A stretch of DNA of 64,000 bases from Citrobacter arsenatis (GTDB lineage Bacteria; Pseudomonadota; Gammaproteobacteria; Enterobacterales; Enterobacteriaceae): assembly GCF_004353845.1 (NCBI RefSeq), contig NZ_CP037864.1:2356001-2420000 (forward strand), in the 5' to 3' direction. The notes below the pieces were generated by a model. That model did no database searches, was not told the DNA's origin, and worked only from the letters and a program-made list of their open reading frames with translations. A program made the translations under genes and the position numbers. Below, one piece after another: positions 14,524-23,148 of this stretch; position 1 is the stretch's first letter, and the number at the start of each line of letters is the position of its first letter.

Positions 14524-16128
14524 TTATGGCCTAATCTCCGGTAAAGCTGCCCTCACAGCGCTGACTATTCCACTATGTGATTCGCTAGTAAGGGTTCTGA
14601 TCAACCAATTTTCAAACTGAATTTTGCTTTTCCCTGTTAGCGTCAATCCAGCTTTGGCTAGCATACCTTTATTATCAAAAATAGAAAGGATTTTATCAAT
14701 GTCTCTTTCCTGAATTGCCGTTCTTAGATCGTTAGCATGAGTATTATATATTAGCTCAATATCCAATGAATTAGTCTTGTCATGATATAATTTTTTCATT
14801 TCATCAATGCTATTGCTGGCACTGATGTCTACTAGTTTAAGGTATCTATCTATTCTTCTTTGACAATACATACGAATGCAATTTTCAAAGTTAGCACCTT
14901 GATTTATTAACGCAATAACATCGTCCAATATGATATCTAATTTCCTAATTATTTCATCTTCAGGATAGTTTTCCTTGATAGCAATCTCGCGACTAACAGA
15001 GGGAATGAGGAAAACGTTTTCAATTTCAGAAACAGGAAGAACTACAACCCCAAGTTTATTAAATGCTTCCACATCTTCATCGCTATGACCGTCAGCGTCA
15101 ACAATACCGGCACACTTTACACGTGTGAGAGTTTGATTTGCTCTAAGTGTAACTACAGCATGAATCACATTTTGGCAAGATCCTCTAGGTATAACTGTCC
15201 ATCTAGGGTAAATGCTACGGTACAATGCTTTATCCAAACTATTGTCATCACCTTCAACGAAAAGAATCGGCCTTCTACTACCTAAAATAAGAGTTGTTAA
15301 CTCTTCAGAAAAACCTGTTCCTTCTGGTATCTCTTCCAACCCCCAAGTAGGGCCATTTGGTTGATAATCTTTAATTGCTATTTTTTTTGCAATTCTGCTT
15401 GCCGCAAACTCAATGTCATGAGTAATGAAAATAAAAGCACAATCTTGTCTAGCACTTTCAAGCTGATCCCAAAGTGAACTCATTATAGAACGATGGATGT
15501 GGAGTTCAGGTTCATCAATAATGAGAACAGTGTTAGTTGCGGCGACTAAAACTTGTCCAATTAGATAAAAAATAGCTCGCTCACCATCACTCATATCTGC
15601 GGAGCTATAGGTTAAATCATTACCAGGTATTTTTACCTGAATATCATCCCCATCAATAACTAACTCTCTATGGGGAATTAAGCTCCCCCATATTTCATTT
15701 AATTTCTCAAATTTGGCTTTCTTGGGTTCGCCGCTGACTTTACCCATTAAAATATGATGACTACCAAGTGCCGTTTTAGATTGCTCAGCAAAAAGTGCCT
15801 GAATAACAGAGTCAAAATCGTTAAGCAATATACTACTGGCTTTAGATCGCCACCGACTGTTATTACGATTATGAATAGATATACCGTCCCAATCACCTCC
15901 ATACCTGAGTGTTCTCAGGGCCTTATCTTCTTTTATTTTTGGAACATCTGGGTTTAAATTCAACGCGCGATGAGCAGATATCCTATGAGCTTGTTCCCCA
16001 AGAGATTCTTCGATGTTTATAGCAAGCCGTGATTTTCCACTGCCATTAGCGCCAACAAAAATAACAGCCCCGCCAAAATCAATGCCTATGGTTAGATTAC
16101 CTGTGTCTGTAGGTACTTTAAAATCCAT
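14524..16128 (-). CDS. AAA ATPase-DUF4435 fusion, candidate fused PARIS-type defence protein
   Basis: A 534-residue protein. Residues 1-285 are an ABC/SMC-like AAA ATPase: Walker A GANGSGKS at 26-33, signature-like MSDGERA at 179-185, Walker B VLIIDEPELH at 201-210, and THD at 236-238. Residues 286-534 fit DUF4435, a TOPRIM-like nuclease domain: VEGDDNSLD at 291-299 with its Glu, the acidic VDADGHSDED at 343-352, and EIENVFL at 368-374. The PARIS anti-phage system uses an AAA ATPase (AriA) and a DUF4435 nuclease (AriB), and single-chain versions are known; OLD-family enzymes are the alternative. The gene is much more AT-rich than its surroundings, has AAGGA before the start and its own terminator, and sits beside eroded DNA, all consistent with recent acquisition. 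Confidence 0.85.
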   Translation of the reverse strand: MDFKVPTDTGNLTIGIDFGGAVIFVGANGSGKSRLAINIEESLGEQAHRISAHRALNLNPDVPKIKEDKALRTLRYGGDWDGISIHNRNNSRWRSKASSILLNDFDSVIQALFAEQSKTALGSHHILMGKVSGEPKKAKFEKLNEIWGSLIPHRELVIDGDDIQVKIPGNDLTYSSADMSDGERAIFYLIGQVLVAATNTVLIIDEPELHIHRSIMSSLWDQLESARQDCAFIFITHDIEFAASRIAKKIAIKDYQPNGPTWGLEEIPEGTGFSEELTTLILGSRRPILFVEGDDNSLDKALYRSIYPRWTVIPRGSCQNVIHAVVTLRANQTLTRVKCAGIVDADGHSDEDVEAFNKLGVVVLPVSEIENVFLIPSVSREIAIKENYPEDEIIRKLDIILDDVIALINQGANFENCIRMYCQRRIDRYLKLVDISASNSIDEMKKLYHDKTNSLDIELIYNTHANDLRTAIQERDIDKILSIFDNKGMLAKAGLTLTGKSKIQFENWLIRTLTSESHSGIVSAVRAALPEIRP

Positions 16129-16462
16129 TTACATTCCTTTCTTATTTATAAAAGATGATAATAAAAATAAAACCTCAACTTATCAATGTGGAGGCTCTAT
16201 TTACCATAAAACTGTATATACCACATTGATTTGCTAATAGACATATCCAACCACGTTTTTTTATCAAAGGAGATTTTCATCCTCTGAGCAGCTCCCCTTA
16301 AAATAATATACCATGTGCAATTAACGTCCGCTTATGGCACGAAGCGGACCGCCTGATGCATTGCAAGGTCTACTTCGAGCGGGAAGCGGGTAAAGATAAG
16401 GGATTGACAAAATCCTCACACAAATGGTTGTATAATACAACTATTGTTGCAGGGTAATGCTC
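16129..16462. other. Divergent intergenic region between AAA-DUF4435 and MarR-GNAT genes
   Basis: These 334 bases hold the promoters of both flanking genes and no supported gene. The right end carries the palindromic promoter-operator of the MarR-GNAT gene at 16404-16441. The left part is AT-rich like the defence gene. Confidence 0.6.
16404..16441 (+). promoter_or_regulatory. Promoter with palindromic MarR-type operator
   Basis: TTGACA at 16404-16409 and TTGTAT at 16428-16433 are 18 bases apart. The -10 region lies in a perfect 15-bp palindrome GTTGTATAATACAAC (16427-16441). A MarR dimer bound there would block polymerase. The gene starts 20 bases downstream and encodes a MarR domain, so autorepression is likely. 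Confidence 0.7.
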
Positions 16463-17413
16463 ATGATTTCTGAACTAAAAAACATACAAAACATACGTGC
16501 GGCATCACGCTTAATGGTGCGAGAGCTGGGGTTCATGAACCAAAACCTGGCTGCAACCGACTATCCTCCTTCAGCAGTTCACGCCATGCTTGAAATTGAA
16601 ACACATGGGTCATTGACTGCCGCTCAACTGGTCCAGATCTTGGGGCTAGAGAAGTCCAGCGTTAGCCGCATGCTCGCTAAACTTGTCGAAGCCGGAGAGC
16701 TTAAAGAAAGTCCTTCTGCTGAAGATGCGAGGACAAAACGGCTAAGCCTTACCGGGAAGGGCATGGAGACCGTACACAACATCAATACTTATGCTGACGA
16801 ACGTGTCGGAGCAGCACTTGGTAAGCTCGATCTGTTTACACAAGAAGCTGTATTACAAGGTCTTTCTTCCTATGCCAGCGCGTTGAAAGCCTGTCGTGAA
16901 AGACTCGAAGGCAAAGTGTGTAACAGCTTCAAAATAGTTACGGGCTATCATCCCGGTATGATAGGTCGTATTACTGAAATGCATGGCGGCTATTACGCCA
17001 GAGAACATAACTTCGGCAGTTTTTTTGAAGGGAAGGTTGCCGCAGGTCTTGCTGATTTTTCTGGCCGTCTGGACAAGCCATGTAATCAGATCTGGCTGGC
17101 AATGGTGAATGAACGCATAGTCGGCTCAGTTGCAATTGACGGTGAGGATCTGGGGAATAATGAGGCGCATCTGCGCTGGTTCATTCTTGACGATGGGTGT
17201 CGTGGCAGCGGACTGGGTAGAAAGCTTATTGGAGAAGCGATGAGATTTTGTGATGAGCAGAGATTCTCATCGGTACAATTGTGGACATTTAATAAACTTA
17301 CTGCAGCAAGACGATTGTACGAATCATACGGATTTGAATTATCGAATGAATGGGAAGGCGATCAATGGGGTAATACTATTACTGAGCAACAGTTCACTCG
17401 AAAGACTTCTTAA
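16463..17413 (+). CDS. MarR-GNAT fusion: transcriptional regulator/N-acetyltransferase
   Basis: A 316-residue two-domain protein. Residues 1-145 form a MarR winged helix domain (recognition region AAQLVQILGLEKSSVSRMLAKLVEAGEL, then a wing with the EDARTKRLSLT segment). Residues 155-310 form a GNAT acetyltransferase with the acetyl-CoA loop RGSGLGRKLIGEA near 252 and the LYESYGFELS C-terminal motif. Such fusions couple detection of a small molecule to its acetylation. The start at 16463 lies eight bases after AGGG; a second ATG at 16457 is too close to the same site. A perfect palindrome overlaps the promoter. The substrate and regulon are not known, and no co-transcribed gene follows within 150 bases. 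Confidence 0.9.
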   Translation: MISELKNIQNIRAASRLMVRELGFMNQNLAATDYPPSAVHAMLEIETHGSLTAAQLVQILGLEKSSVSRMLAKLVEAGELKESPSAEDARTKRLSLTGKGMETVHNINTYADERVGAALGKLDLFTQEAVLQGLSSYASALKACRERLEGKVCNSFKIVTGYHPGMIGRITEMHGGYYAREHNFGSFFEGKVAAGLADFSGRLDKPCNQIWLAMVNERIVGSVAIDGEDLGNNEAHLRWFILDDGCRGSGLGRKLIGEAMRFCDEQRFSSVQLWTFNKLTAARRLYESYGFELSNEWEGDQWGNTITEQQFTRKTS

Positions 17414-17564
17414 AATCGCTAACCACTAACCCTGGCGGTCAGGATATTTTTGCGTACTTGCATCTGTCAGTGAACTCACAGCAGATAACGTACGCTATGA
17501 TTTAATAGTGAAATCGTCATGTATTCTTCCCGAAAAAGGGACGTCAATAAACGAGGGGGGCGTT

Positions 17565-18524
17565 ATGAACACTCAACCTGTCATCGGGATTAGTGGATGT
17601 TTAACTGGTTCAGCTGTGCGATTTGACGGTGGGCATAAGCGGATGGGGTTTGTGATGGACGAGCTGGCTCAGTGGGTGACCTTCAAACCTGTCTGTCCGG
17701 AGATGTCCATCGGTTTGCCAGTACCACGTCCCGCGTTGCGTCTGGTTCAAACCGCCCAAGGGAATATACGCATCTGTTTTAGCCATGCGCCAGGTGAGGA
17801 TGTAACCGATAAAATGTCCGATTTCACCAACGCATATCTTCAGGGTCTTGGTGGCCTCTCAGGTTTTATCGTCTGTGCTAAATCGCCGAGCTGCGGTATG
17901 GAAAGAGTGAGGCTGTATGACGAGAAGGGAAATCGTGGGCGAAAAGAGGGGACTGGCCTGTTTACTGGCGCGTTAATGGAAACCTACCCGTGGTTGCCGG
18001 TCGAAGAAGATGGCCGTTTGCACGATCCGGTGCTGAGGGAGAACTTTGTCGAACGCGTGTTCGCATTACATGAGCTTAATAGGCTGCGGGCCGATGGTCT
18101 TACTCGCCACGGCTTACTCAATTTCCACAGTCGCTATAAGCTTCAGCTTCTGGCCCATTACCAGGCAGGTTACCGGGAGATTGGTCCATTCGTTGCTTCG
18201 ATCCATCAGTGGGATGATCTGGACGCTTTTTTCGTTATTTATCGTGAAAAGCTCATGGCAATCCTCAAAAAGCCCGCCTCACGGAAAAATCACACCAACG
18301 TACTGATGCATATCCAGGGCTACTTCCGCGAACGGTTGAACGCGCGCCAGCGCGGAGAGTTACGTGACGTTATCCTCAACTATAGCGGTGGGCTGCTGCC
18401 AATATTGGCGCCTCTGACGCTACTCAAGCACTATCTGGCTGAATACCCAGACAGCTATCTGCTTACCCAGAACTATTTTGATCCTTATCCGAATGATTTA
18501 GCGCTACGGTTGATGATCAAATAG
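17565..18524 (+). CDS. DUF523 (TudS-like)-DUF1722 (YbgA) fusion protein
   Basis: A 319-residue protein. Residues 1-150 form a DUF523 domain, the family of the iron-sulfur thiouracil desulfurase TudS; candidate cluster cysteines are C12 (ISGCLTG), C44 (KPVCPEMSIGLPVPRP) and C104/C110 (CAKSPSCGM). Residues 185-310 form a DUF1722 domain as in E. coli YbgA (FHSRYKLQLLAHYQ, then a helical segment with the MAILKKPASRKNHTNVLMHIQGY run). The fusion is widespread and its role is unsettled; tRNA/nucleobase desulfuration or a photolyase-linked function have been considered for the separate domains. The start has GAGGGG at good distance; an upstream start at 17508 lacks support. It converges with the GGDEF-EAL gene, 12 bases away. 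Confidence 0.85.
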   Translation: MNTQPVIGISGCLTGSAVRFDGGHKRMGFVMDELAQWVTFKPVCPEMSIGLPVPRPALRLVQTAQGNIRICFSHAPGEDVTDKMSDFTNAYLQGLGGLSGFIVCAKSPSCGMERVRLYDEKGNRGRKEGTGLFTGALMETYPWLPVEEDGRLHDPVLRENFVERVFALHELNRLRADGLTRHGLLNFHSRYKLQLLAHYQAGYREIGPFVASIHQWDDLDAFFVIYREKLMAILKKPASRKNHTNVLMHIQGYFRERLNARQRGELRDVILNYSGGLLPILAPLTLLKHYLAEYPDSYLLTQNYFDPYPNDLALRLMIK

Positions 18525-18536
18525 TGTGAGAGCGAT

Positions 18537-20465
18537 TCAACCGTTTCTGATTCTCTCATCGATACAAGGCTGAGGTTTACCAAACAGATATCCTTGAGCG
18601 AAATCGCAGCCCAGCGCCTGGAGTCTTTCCAGTTGCTCCTGCGTTTCAACACCTTCTGCAACAGCCTTCATATTGAGGGACTTCGCCATACCGGTGATCA
18701 GTTTGATGATATTAAGGGCGTCTTCCTGGGTGGATATTGAATGCACAAAGGATTTATCTATCTTGATTTTATCGAAGGCAAGCCTGCTGAGGCGTGAAAG
18801 AGATGAGTACCCGGTTCCAAAATCATCAATGGAGATTTTTACGCCCAGTGCTCTGAGCTTATTAAGGGTATTCATTGGCGTTGTACTTTCGGTAAAGAGA
18901 GACGACTCTGTTACCTCCAGTTCGAGGCGGTCAGGTGGAAGTCCTGTTTCTTTCAGAATGGATAGCACGATCCCGGCAAAGGCTTTGCTGCTCAGCTGAA
19001 CAGGGGAGACATTGACCGAAATTTTAGCCGGAACCGCCCAACACGCCGCTTCCCGGCAGGCAAGTTCGAGAACAGCTTTCCCCATCTCATTAATCATGCC
19101 TGTTTTTTCAGCAACAGGAATAAAGTGATCAGGCGACAGGAGGCCTTTTAGAGGGTGTATCCAGCGAATAAGCGCCTCATAGCTGTAAATCTTCTGGCTG
19201 AAAGAATCAACAATCGGCTGGTAATAGACCACGAATTCTTTGTTCACTATTGCCAATGCCATATCATGCTCAAGCGTTCTGCTTTCTTGCAGCTTTTCTA
19301 ACATTCGTTGCCGGAAGACTTTTATCTTCCCGGAGCCTTCATTTTTGGCTTCATACAGGGCCAAATCGGCAAATTTATAAAGATAGTCGGAGCGACGTTC
19401 AGTTTCTGAGATAACAATGCCAACACAGGTAGTTATATTTATAATCGTATTGTAAATAGTGTAGGGCTGGCTGATAAATTCACATATTTTCTGGGCACGC
19501 GAAATAGCGCGGCTTTCTGTCAGGCCACTTGATAGAAACGCAAACTCATCTCCCCCCAGACGATACAATGTATCAGACGTCAGGCTCATCGATATCAGGC
19601 GGTCTGATATCTGGCGCAGTAACATATCACCAGCATCATGACCATACGTATCATTTACCTCTTTGAAGCGATCTAAATCAAACAGCATTACAGTCACAGC
19701 ATCGTGATTTTTTTCTGCTATCTCGATGGTTTTGTTTAAATCGCCCCAGAATAATTGACGGTTATTCATCTCGGTAAGAGAGTCATGGTAGACGTCATAT
19801 TCTAGTTTAGCATTCTGGATTTGCAGTTTTTCTTTCGATTTCTGCAGTTCTTCCGCAAGACTTTTGACCTGAAGGTGCGCCCGCAGAATATTTCTGTTTT
19901 GATAGAAAATGAGCACGCCCAAAATCGCACTCAGTATTATCAGCAGCACCGAGGTTGCTGAGTAAATATAGTACAGCGTTTGAATTTTTTGGTTGGCGTT
20001 ATTGATCGAGTTGACATCTTTGTTTAACGCACCGGATGAAAGACGGCCAAGTGGAGCATCCAGAGCATGCATTTTTTTCAGGTATGCCTGAAGTGCTGAA
20101 CGATTCATTTTCTCGAGATTAACATCCAGAAAACTAAGGGTGTTTTCAAGTTTTACCGCCAGTTCACGGTGCGCTATATTGCTTTCTATGTAGCGGCCCA
20201 AATCACCTTCTTTTATCAAATCACTCTGGCTGAGCATAATGTCGAGACGCATGCGTACATCATCGAGATTCATCGTATCATCGATAGTGTAAAGGCCAAG
20301 CAACGATTCAAATCGGTAATATTGTGACACTAACTGCGCAGCAGACCATGAATCGGTGTAGTGGGTCAGTTTCTGTAACTCTTGTTGCCTTTCATGGACC
20401 AGGAAAGAGATATACCCGGTAGATATAAAAAGAAAAAAGATGATGCCAGCCAGTATTCTGTTCAT
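18537..20465 (-). CDS. GGDEF-EAL cyclic di-GMP enzyme with periplasmic sensor
   Basis: A 642-residue inner-membrane protein. One membrane segment is near residues 4-22 and another near 165-188, with a helical periplasmic domain between them. A coiled-coil linker (195-225) leads to a GGDEF domain with intact LGGDEF at 303-308 and FDLDRFKEVNDTYGHDAGD before it. The EAL domain has EAL at 430-432, NVSPVQL, ELEVTESSL, IDDFGTGYSSLSRL and AEGVET, all catalytic residues in place. Both synthesis and hydrolysis of cyclic di-GMP are therefore possible. It is 17 bases downstream of the gene for a small secreted protein, likely its periplasmic partner. The start is preceded by AGAGGA. Confidence 0.93.
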   Translation of the reverse strand: MNRILAGIIFFLFISTGYISFLVHERQQELQKLTHYTDSWSAAQLVSQYYRFESLLGLYTIDDTMNLDDVRMRLDIMLSQSDLIKEGDLGRYIESNIAHRELAVKLENTLSFLDVNLEKMNRSALQAYLKKMHALDAPLGRLSSGALNKDVNSINNANQKIQTLYYIYSATSVLLIILSAILGVLIFYQNRNILRAHLQVKSLAEELQKSKEKLQIQNAKLEYDVYHDSLTEMNNRQLFWGDLNKTIEIAEKNHDAVTVMLFDLDRFKEVNDTYGHDAGDMLLRQISDRLISMSLTSDTLYRLGGDEFAFLSSGLTESRAISRAQKICEFISQPYTIYNTIINITTCVGIVISETERRSDYLYKFADLALYEAKNEGSGKIKVFRQRMLEKLQESRTLEHDMALAIVNKEFVVYYQPIVDSFSQKIYSYEALIRWIHPLKGLLSPDHFIPVAEKTGMINEMGKAVLELACREAACWAVPAKISVNVSPVQLSSKAFAGIVLSILKETGLPPDRLELEVTESSLFTESTTPMNTLNKLRALGVKISIDDFGTGYSSLSRLSRLAFDKIKIDKSFVHSISTQEDALNIIKLITGMAKSLNMKAVAEGVETQEQLERLQALGCDFAQGYLFGKPQPCIDERIRNG

Positions 20466-20482
20466 GGTGTTCCTCTGAACGC

Positions 20483-20977
20483 TTACTCAATATCCATACT
20501 ACTGACCTGCCATGCAGACCTTGAATAATAAATCTGATTATTCAGTTCTGGCATGCTGTCATAGGGGTACACAATGAACAACGGGCCTTTATCACGGATA
20601 CGCATATATTTTCCGTTGATCTTTAAAGCAAGGATGGCATTGTATTTTTTGAAGTCACTGAGAGGGATAACGGTGGTGTAGTCATTGAGCGCAGTGACCT
20701 TTACAACTGAGCCATTCGCCCCAACGTACTCCATGAGCTTTTGTAGTGGAATACCCGTAAAGGTAGTGCGTCCATTATACCAGGGTGAGGTGGTCTGGAA
20801 ACTCACCATGCCCAGCTTCTCAAGGCTGGTGGTATCAAAAACGGCTTTCCCGTCTGCATTTGTATTTTCAATATTACCGGACAGCGTTAAAAGAACTTTA
20901 CCAGAAGGCTGGGGAAGTTCACCCGCCCAGAGCTGGGTGGTGAGCACAAAGCTTACTAACATGACGATTAACCGCAT
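20483..20977 (-). CDS. Secreted SUOX-fold (molybdopterin-domain-like) protein
   Basis: A 164-residue protein with a cleavable signal peptide (MRLIVMLVSFVLTTQLWAG, cut about residue 18). The mature part resembles the oxidoreductase molybdopterin-binding fold: TGIPLQKLMEYVGA, a VKVTALNDYTTVIPLSDF block and IRDKGPLFIVYPYD. No cysteine is present in the mature chain, so it cannot ligate molybdenum as sulfite oxidase does and is probably a binding or sensing protein. It is the first gene of a two-gene operon with the GGDEF-EAL protein (17-base gap), which suggests it reports a periplasmic signal to it. The start has GAGG eight bases upstream. Confidence 0.82.
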   Translation of the reverse strand: MRLIVMLVSFVLTTQLWAGELPQPSGKVLLTLSGNIENTNADGKAVFDTTSLEKLGMVSFQTTSPWYNGRTTFTGIPLQKLMEYVGANGSVVKVTALNDYTTVIPLSDFKKYNAILALKINGKYMRIRDKGPLFIVYPYDSMPELNNQIYYSRSAWQVSSMDIE

Positions 20978-21386
20978 TCTTACCTCACCAATCAGCCGGA
21001 TGTAAAAGAATTATAATTTAGATATCACCCTATTTATATATATTGCATAGGTATTATTGATGCAATAAATTTAGCTGCATTTTTATCCCTCCAAATCAAT
21101 GTGTTAGCTGTTTTTAGTTTTATTATGATGTTTAATCAATGCTGGTGGTGTTATTTGAGGAAAACGTAATCTCACTATGTATGTACAAAAATAAATCATC
21201 TATTGACTCAGCGCCAATAAATGCCTACGAAAATAAAGGTTTATTTTTTCCCAGCGGCGGGGCGTTGTTTACTGATTGATAGCAATATCGGATACGAAGC
21301 GGGCCAAAGTATAGCGGGAGCGCTTCGTGTCGGTAATCAAGATCCGATTTTTTATACTGCGGCTGGTGCGGTTTAACTGAACCCGT
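20978..21386. other. Intergenic region upstream of the c-di-GMP operon
   Basis: These 409 bases contain no supported gene. The left, AT-rich part is the likely promoter region of the minus-strand operon. On the right an imperfect inverted repeat GATACGAAGCG...CGCTTCGTGTC (about 21292-21331) lies past the end of the YheO-type regulator gene; it has no T-tract and its role is unclear. Confidence 0.55.
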
Positions 21387-22028
21387 TTATTCACCCGCCT
21401 GAACTGACTGGCGGGCATACAGATAAGCGGTGGCCCTGGAAACGCCCAGATGTTGCGCTACGGTGTCCATAGATTTTCTTACGTTCAGCAATCCGTCGTT
21501 GCGTAATTGTTGAATCAGCAGCTTACGGTCTTCAGGTTTAAGGGCGCGTGCCGTTGTGGCGCGCTTAGCGGCAAAGTCATCGATACGCTGGCGGATGACT
21601 TCATTACTGCCAGGATCGATATGTTCCTTTATAGGCGAGTCTGCAGTTTCAGTAAAACGCGCAAGGGCGCTCTGCATGCCACGAAACAGCGTCATATCCA
21701 CGTTCAGGCAGAGTGCCGCTACGTATTGGCCTTCTTCATCCTTGATGCCGATAGACGTACTTTTCACCGGGCGGCCATCGGCAAACTGGTTGCTGTAATT
21801 AGCAATGATGCTGGGAAATTCAGGCGACGCGATTCGCGCCAGGCCCAGTTCCGTTGCCGGCTGGCCGGGTTTACGTCCGGACAGGTTATTATGGATGGAC
21901 AAAATGGCATGTTCAGGATTCTTAAGGTCATGAACCACCACTTCGCAAAACGGAGAGAAGGTCTCGCTCAGCCCCCTGGCGATAGTGTCAATTTGGCTGA
22001 GAAGCGAGTTGTTGTCGGTGTTTGGCAT
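21387..22028 (-). CDS. YheO/DauR-type PAS-HTH transcriptional regulator
   Basis: A 213-residue regulator. Residues 5-120 form the YheO-like PAS domain (FSPFCEVVVHDLKNPEHAIL, SIGIKDEEGQYVAALCLNVD), and residues 160-210 a helix-turn-helix (LLNVRKSMDTVAQHLGVSRATAYLYARQS). Family members such as DauR repress D-amino-acid catabolism operons. The start at 22028 is preceded by AGGAGA; the open frame to 22292 is the shadow of upstream sequence. A terminator at 22121-22149 separates it from the dehydratase gene upstream, so it has its own promoter. Its most likely targets are the adjacent ridA-like and dehydratase genes, by position. Confidence 0.85.
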   Translation of the reverse strand: MPNTDNNSLLSQIDTIARGLSETFSPFCEVVVHDLKNPEHAILSIHNNLSGRKPGQPATELGLARIASPEFPSIIANYSNQFADGRPVKSTSIGIKDEEGQYVAALCLNVDMTLFRGMQSALARFTETADSPIKEHIDPGSNEVIRQRIDDFAAKRATTARALKPEDRKLLIQQLRNDGLLNVRKSMDTVAQHLGVSRATAYLYARQSVQAGE

Positions 22029-22120
22029 GCCAGTCTCCTGTGGTGATGCCTGTTGCCACGATGGTAAGCAGTTTACAGTGAGCTGGGTTCGCTTTTCCAG
22101 ACGGGAATATACAGACAGTA

Positions 22121-22149
22121 AAAAGGTATCCGCAGAGCAGATACCTTTT
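22121..22149 (-). terminator. Terminator of the dehydratase gene
   Basis: Perfect stem AAAAGGTATC/GATACCTTTT with a 9-base loop, three bases beyond the stop codon of the dehydratase gene on the minus strand. T-runs on both sides make it potentially bidirectional. Confidence 0.85.
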
Positions 22150-22152
22150 TGA

Positions 22153-23121
22153 TCACCCGGCGAGGAATTCACCGTAGCGACTGATGTCCACGTTGCCGCC
22201 GCTGATGATAATACCGATTTTCTTCCCGCGCAGTTCAGCTTTGCTCGCTCTGGCGGCGGCAAAACCCAGACAGCCAGTCGGCTCCACGACAATTTTCATG
22301 CGCTCAGCGATAAATTTCATTGAGGCGACTAATTCATCGTCTGAGACAGTCAGAATATCGTTCACGTTTTGCTGGATAATTGGAAACGTAATATTCCCGA
22401 GATGTTGAGTTTGAGCACCGTCAGCAATAGTTTTGGGTGTACCGATATGAACAATTTTGCCGTTGCGAAACGACTGTTGACCATCGTTTCCCGCCTCGGG
22501 TTCGACACCATAAATGACACAGCCAGGAGACAGATGTCGGGCCGCCAGTGCGGATCCTGAAAGCAGGCCGCCGCCGCCCAGACACACGAAAAGAACGTCT
22601 AACTGACCCACTTCTTCAATCAGCTCTTTTGTGGCGGTACCCTGGCCTGCAATCACGTGCGGATGGTCGTAAGGCGGGATCAGCGTTAATCCGTGTTTTT
22701 GTGCCAGGTCCCGACCAATTTTTTCACGATCTTCGCTGTAGCGATCGTAAATCACCACATTTCCGCCATAGCCCTTAGTTGCGGCAACTTTGGCAGCCGG
22801 GGCATCATGCGGCATGATAATTGTCGCCGGGATCCCCAACAATTTTGCCGACAGGGCAATGGCCTGTGCATGATTGCCGGAAGAAAAGGTGACGACGCCC
22901 GCAGCGCGTTGTTCCGGTGTGAACTGGCGTAACGCATTCATTGCTCCGCGAAATTTAAACGCGCCCATTCTCTGGAAGTTTTCGCACTTAAAGAAAACGT
23001 CAGCTGCAAATTCCTCATTAACCGTTCGGGAGGTCATCACCGGAGTTTTGTTGGCATAATCCGCGATGCGCTCAGCCGCAGCGGCGACATCGTGATAATC
23101 AGGCAGTGTCATTTCAGTCAT
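22153..23121 (-). CDS. PLP-dependent hydroxyamino acid ammonia-lyase (threonine/hydroxyaspartate dehydratase family)
   Basis: A 322-residue fold type II PLP enzyme. The Schiff-base lysine is K56 in RMGAFKFRGA, the substrate carboxylate loop is SSGNHAQ, the phosphate-binding glycine loop is CLGGGGLLSG and the C-terminal loop is IISGGNVD. There is no regulatory ACT domain, so it is of the serine racemase/threo-3-hydroxyaspartate ammonia-lyase/catabolic threonine dehydratase type rather than IlvA. The eliminated product would be an enamine. It is co-transcribed with a RidA homologue 27 bases upstream that hydrolyses such enamines. The start at 23121 has AGGTG at good distance; a second Met at 23112 is possible. 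The exact substrate is not decided by sequence; hydroxyaspartate is a good candidate because the lineage includes such enzymes. Confidence 0.88.
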   Translation of the reverse strand: MTEMTLPDYHDVAAAAERIADYANKTPVMTSRTVNEEFAADVFFKCENFQRMGAFKFRGAMNALRQFTPEQRAAGVVTFSSGNHAQAIALSAKLLGIPATIIMPHDAPAAKVAATKGYGGNVVIYDRYSEDREKIGRDLAQKHGLTLIPPYDHPHVIAGQGTATKELIEEVGQLDVLFVCLGGGGLLSGSALAARHLSPGCVIYGVEPEAGNDGQQSFRNGKIVHIGTPKTIADGAQTQHLGNITFPIIQQNVNDILTVSDDELVASMKFIAERMKIVVEPTGCLGFAAARASKAELRGKKIGIIISGGNVDISRYGEFLAG

Positions 23122-23148
23122 TGTTTTTCACCTGTATGTTGTTAAACG

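Noticed and set aside
21292..21331. Inverted repeat as terminator after the YheO-type regulator
   Set aside because: Long loop and no T-tract on the relevant strand.
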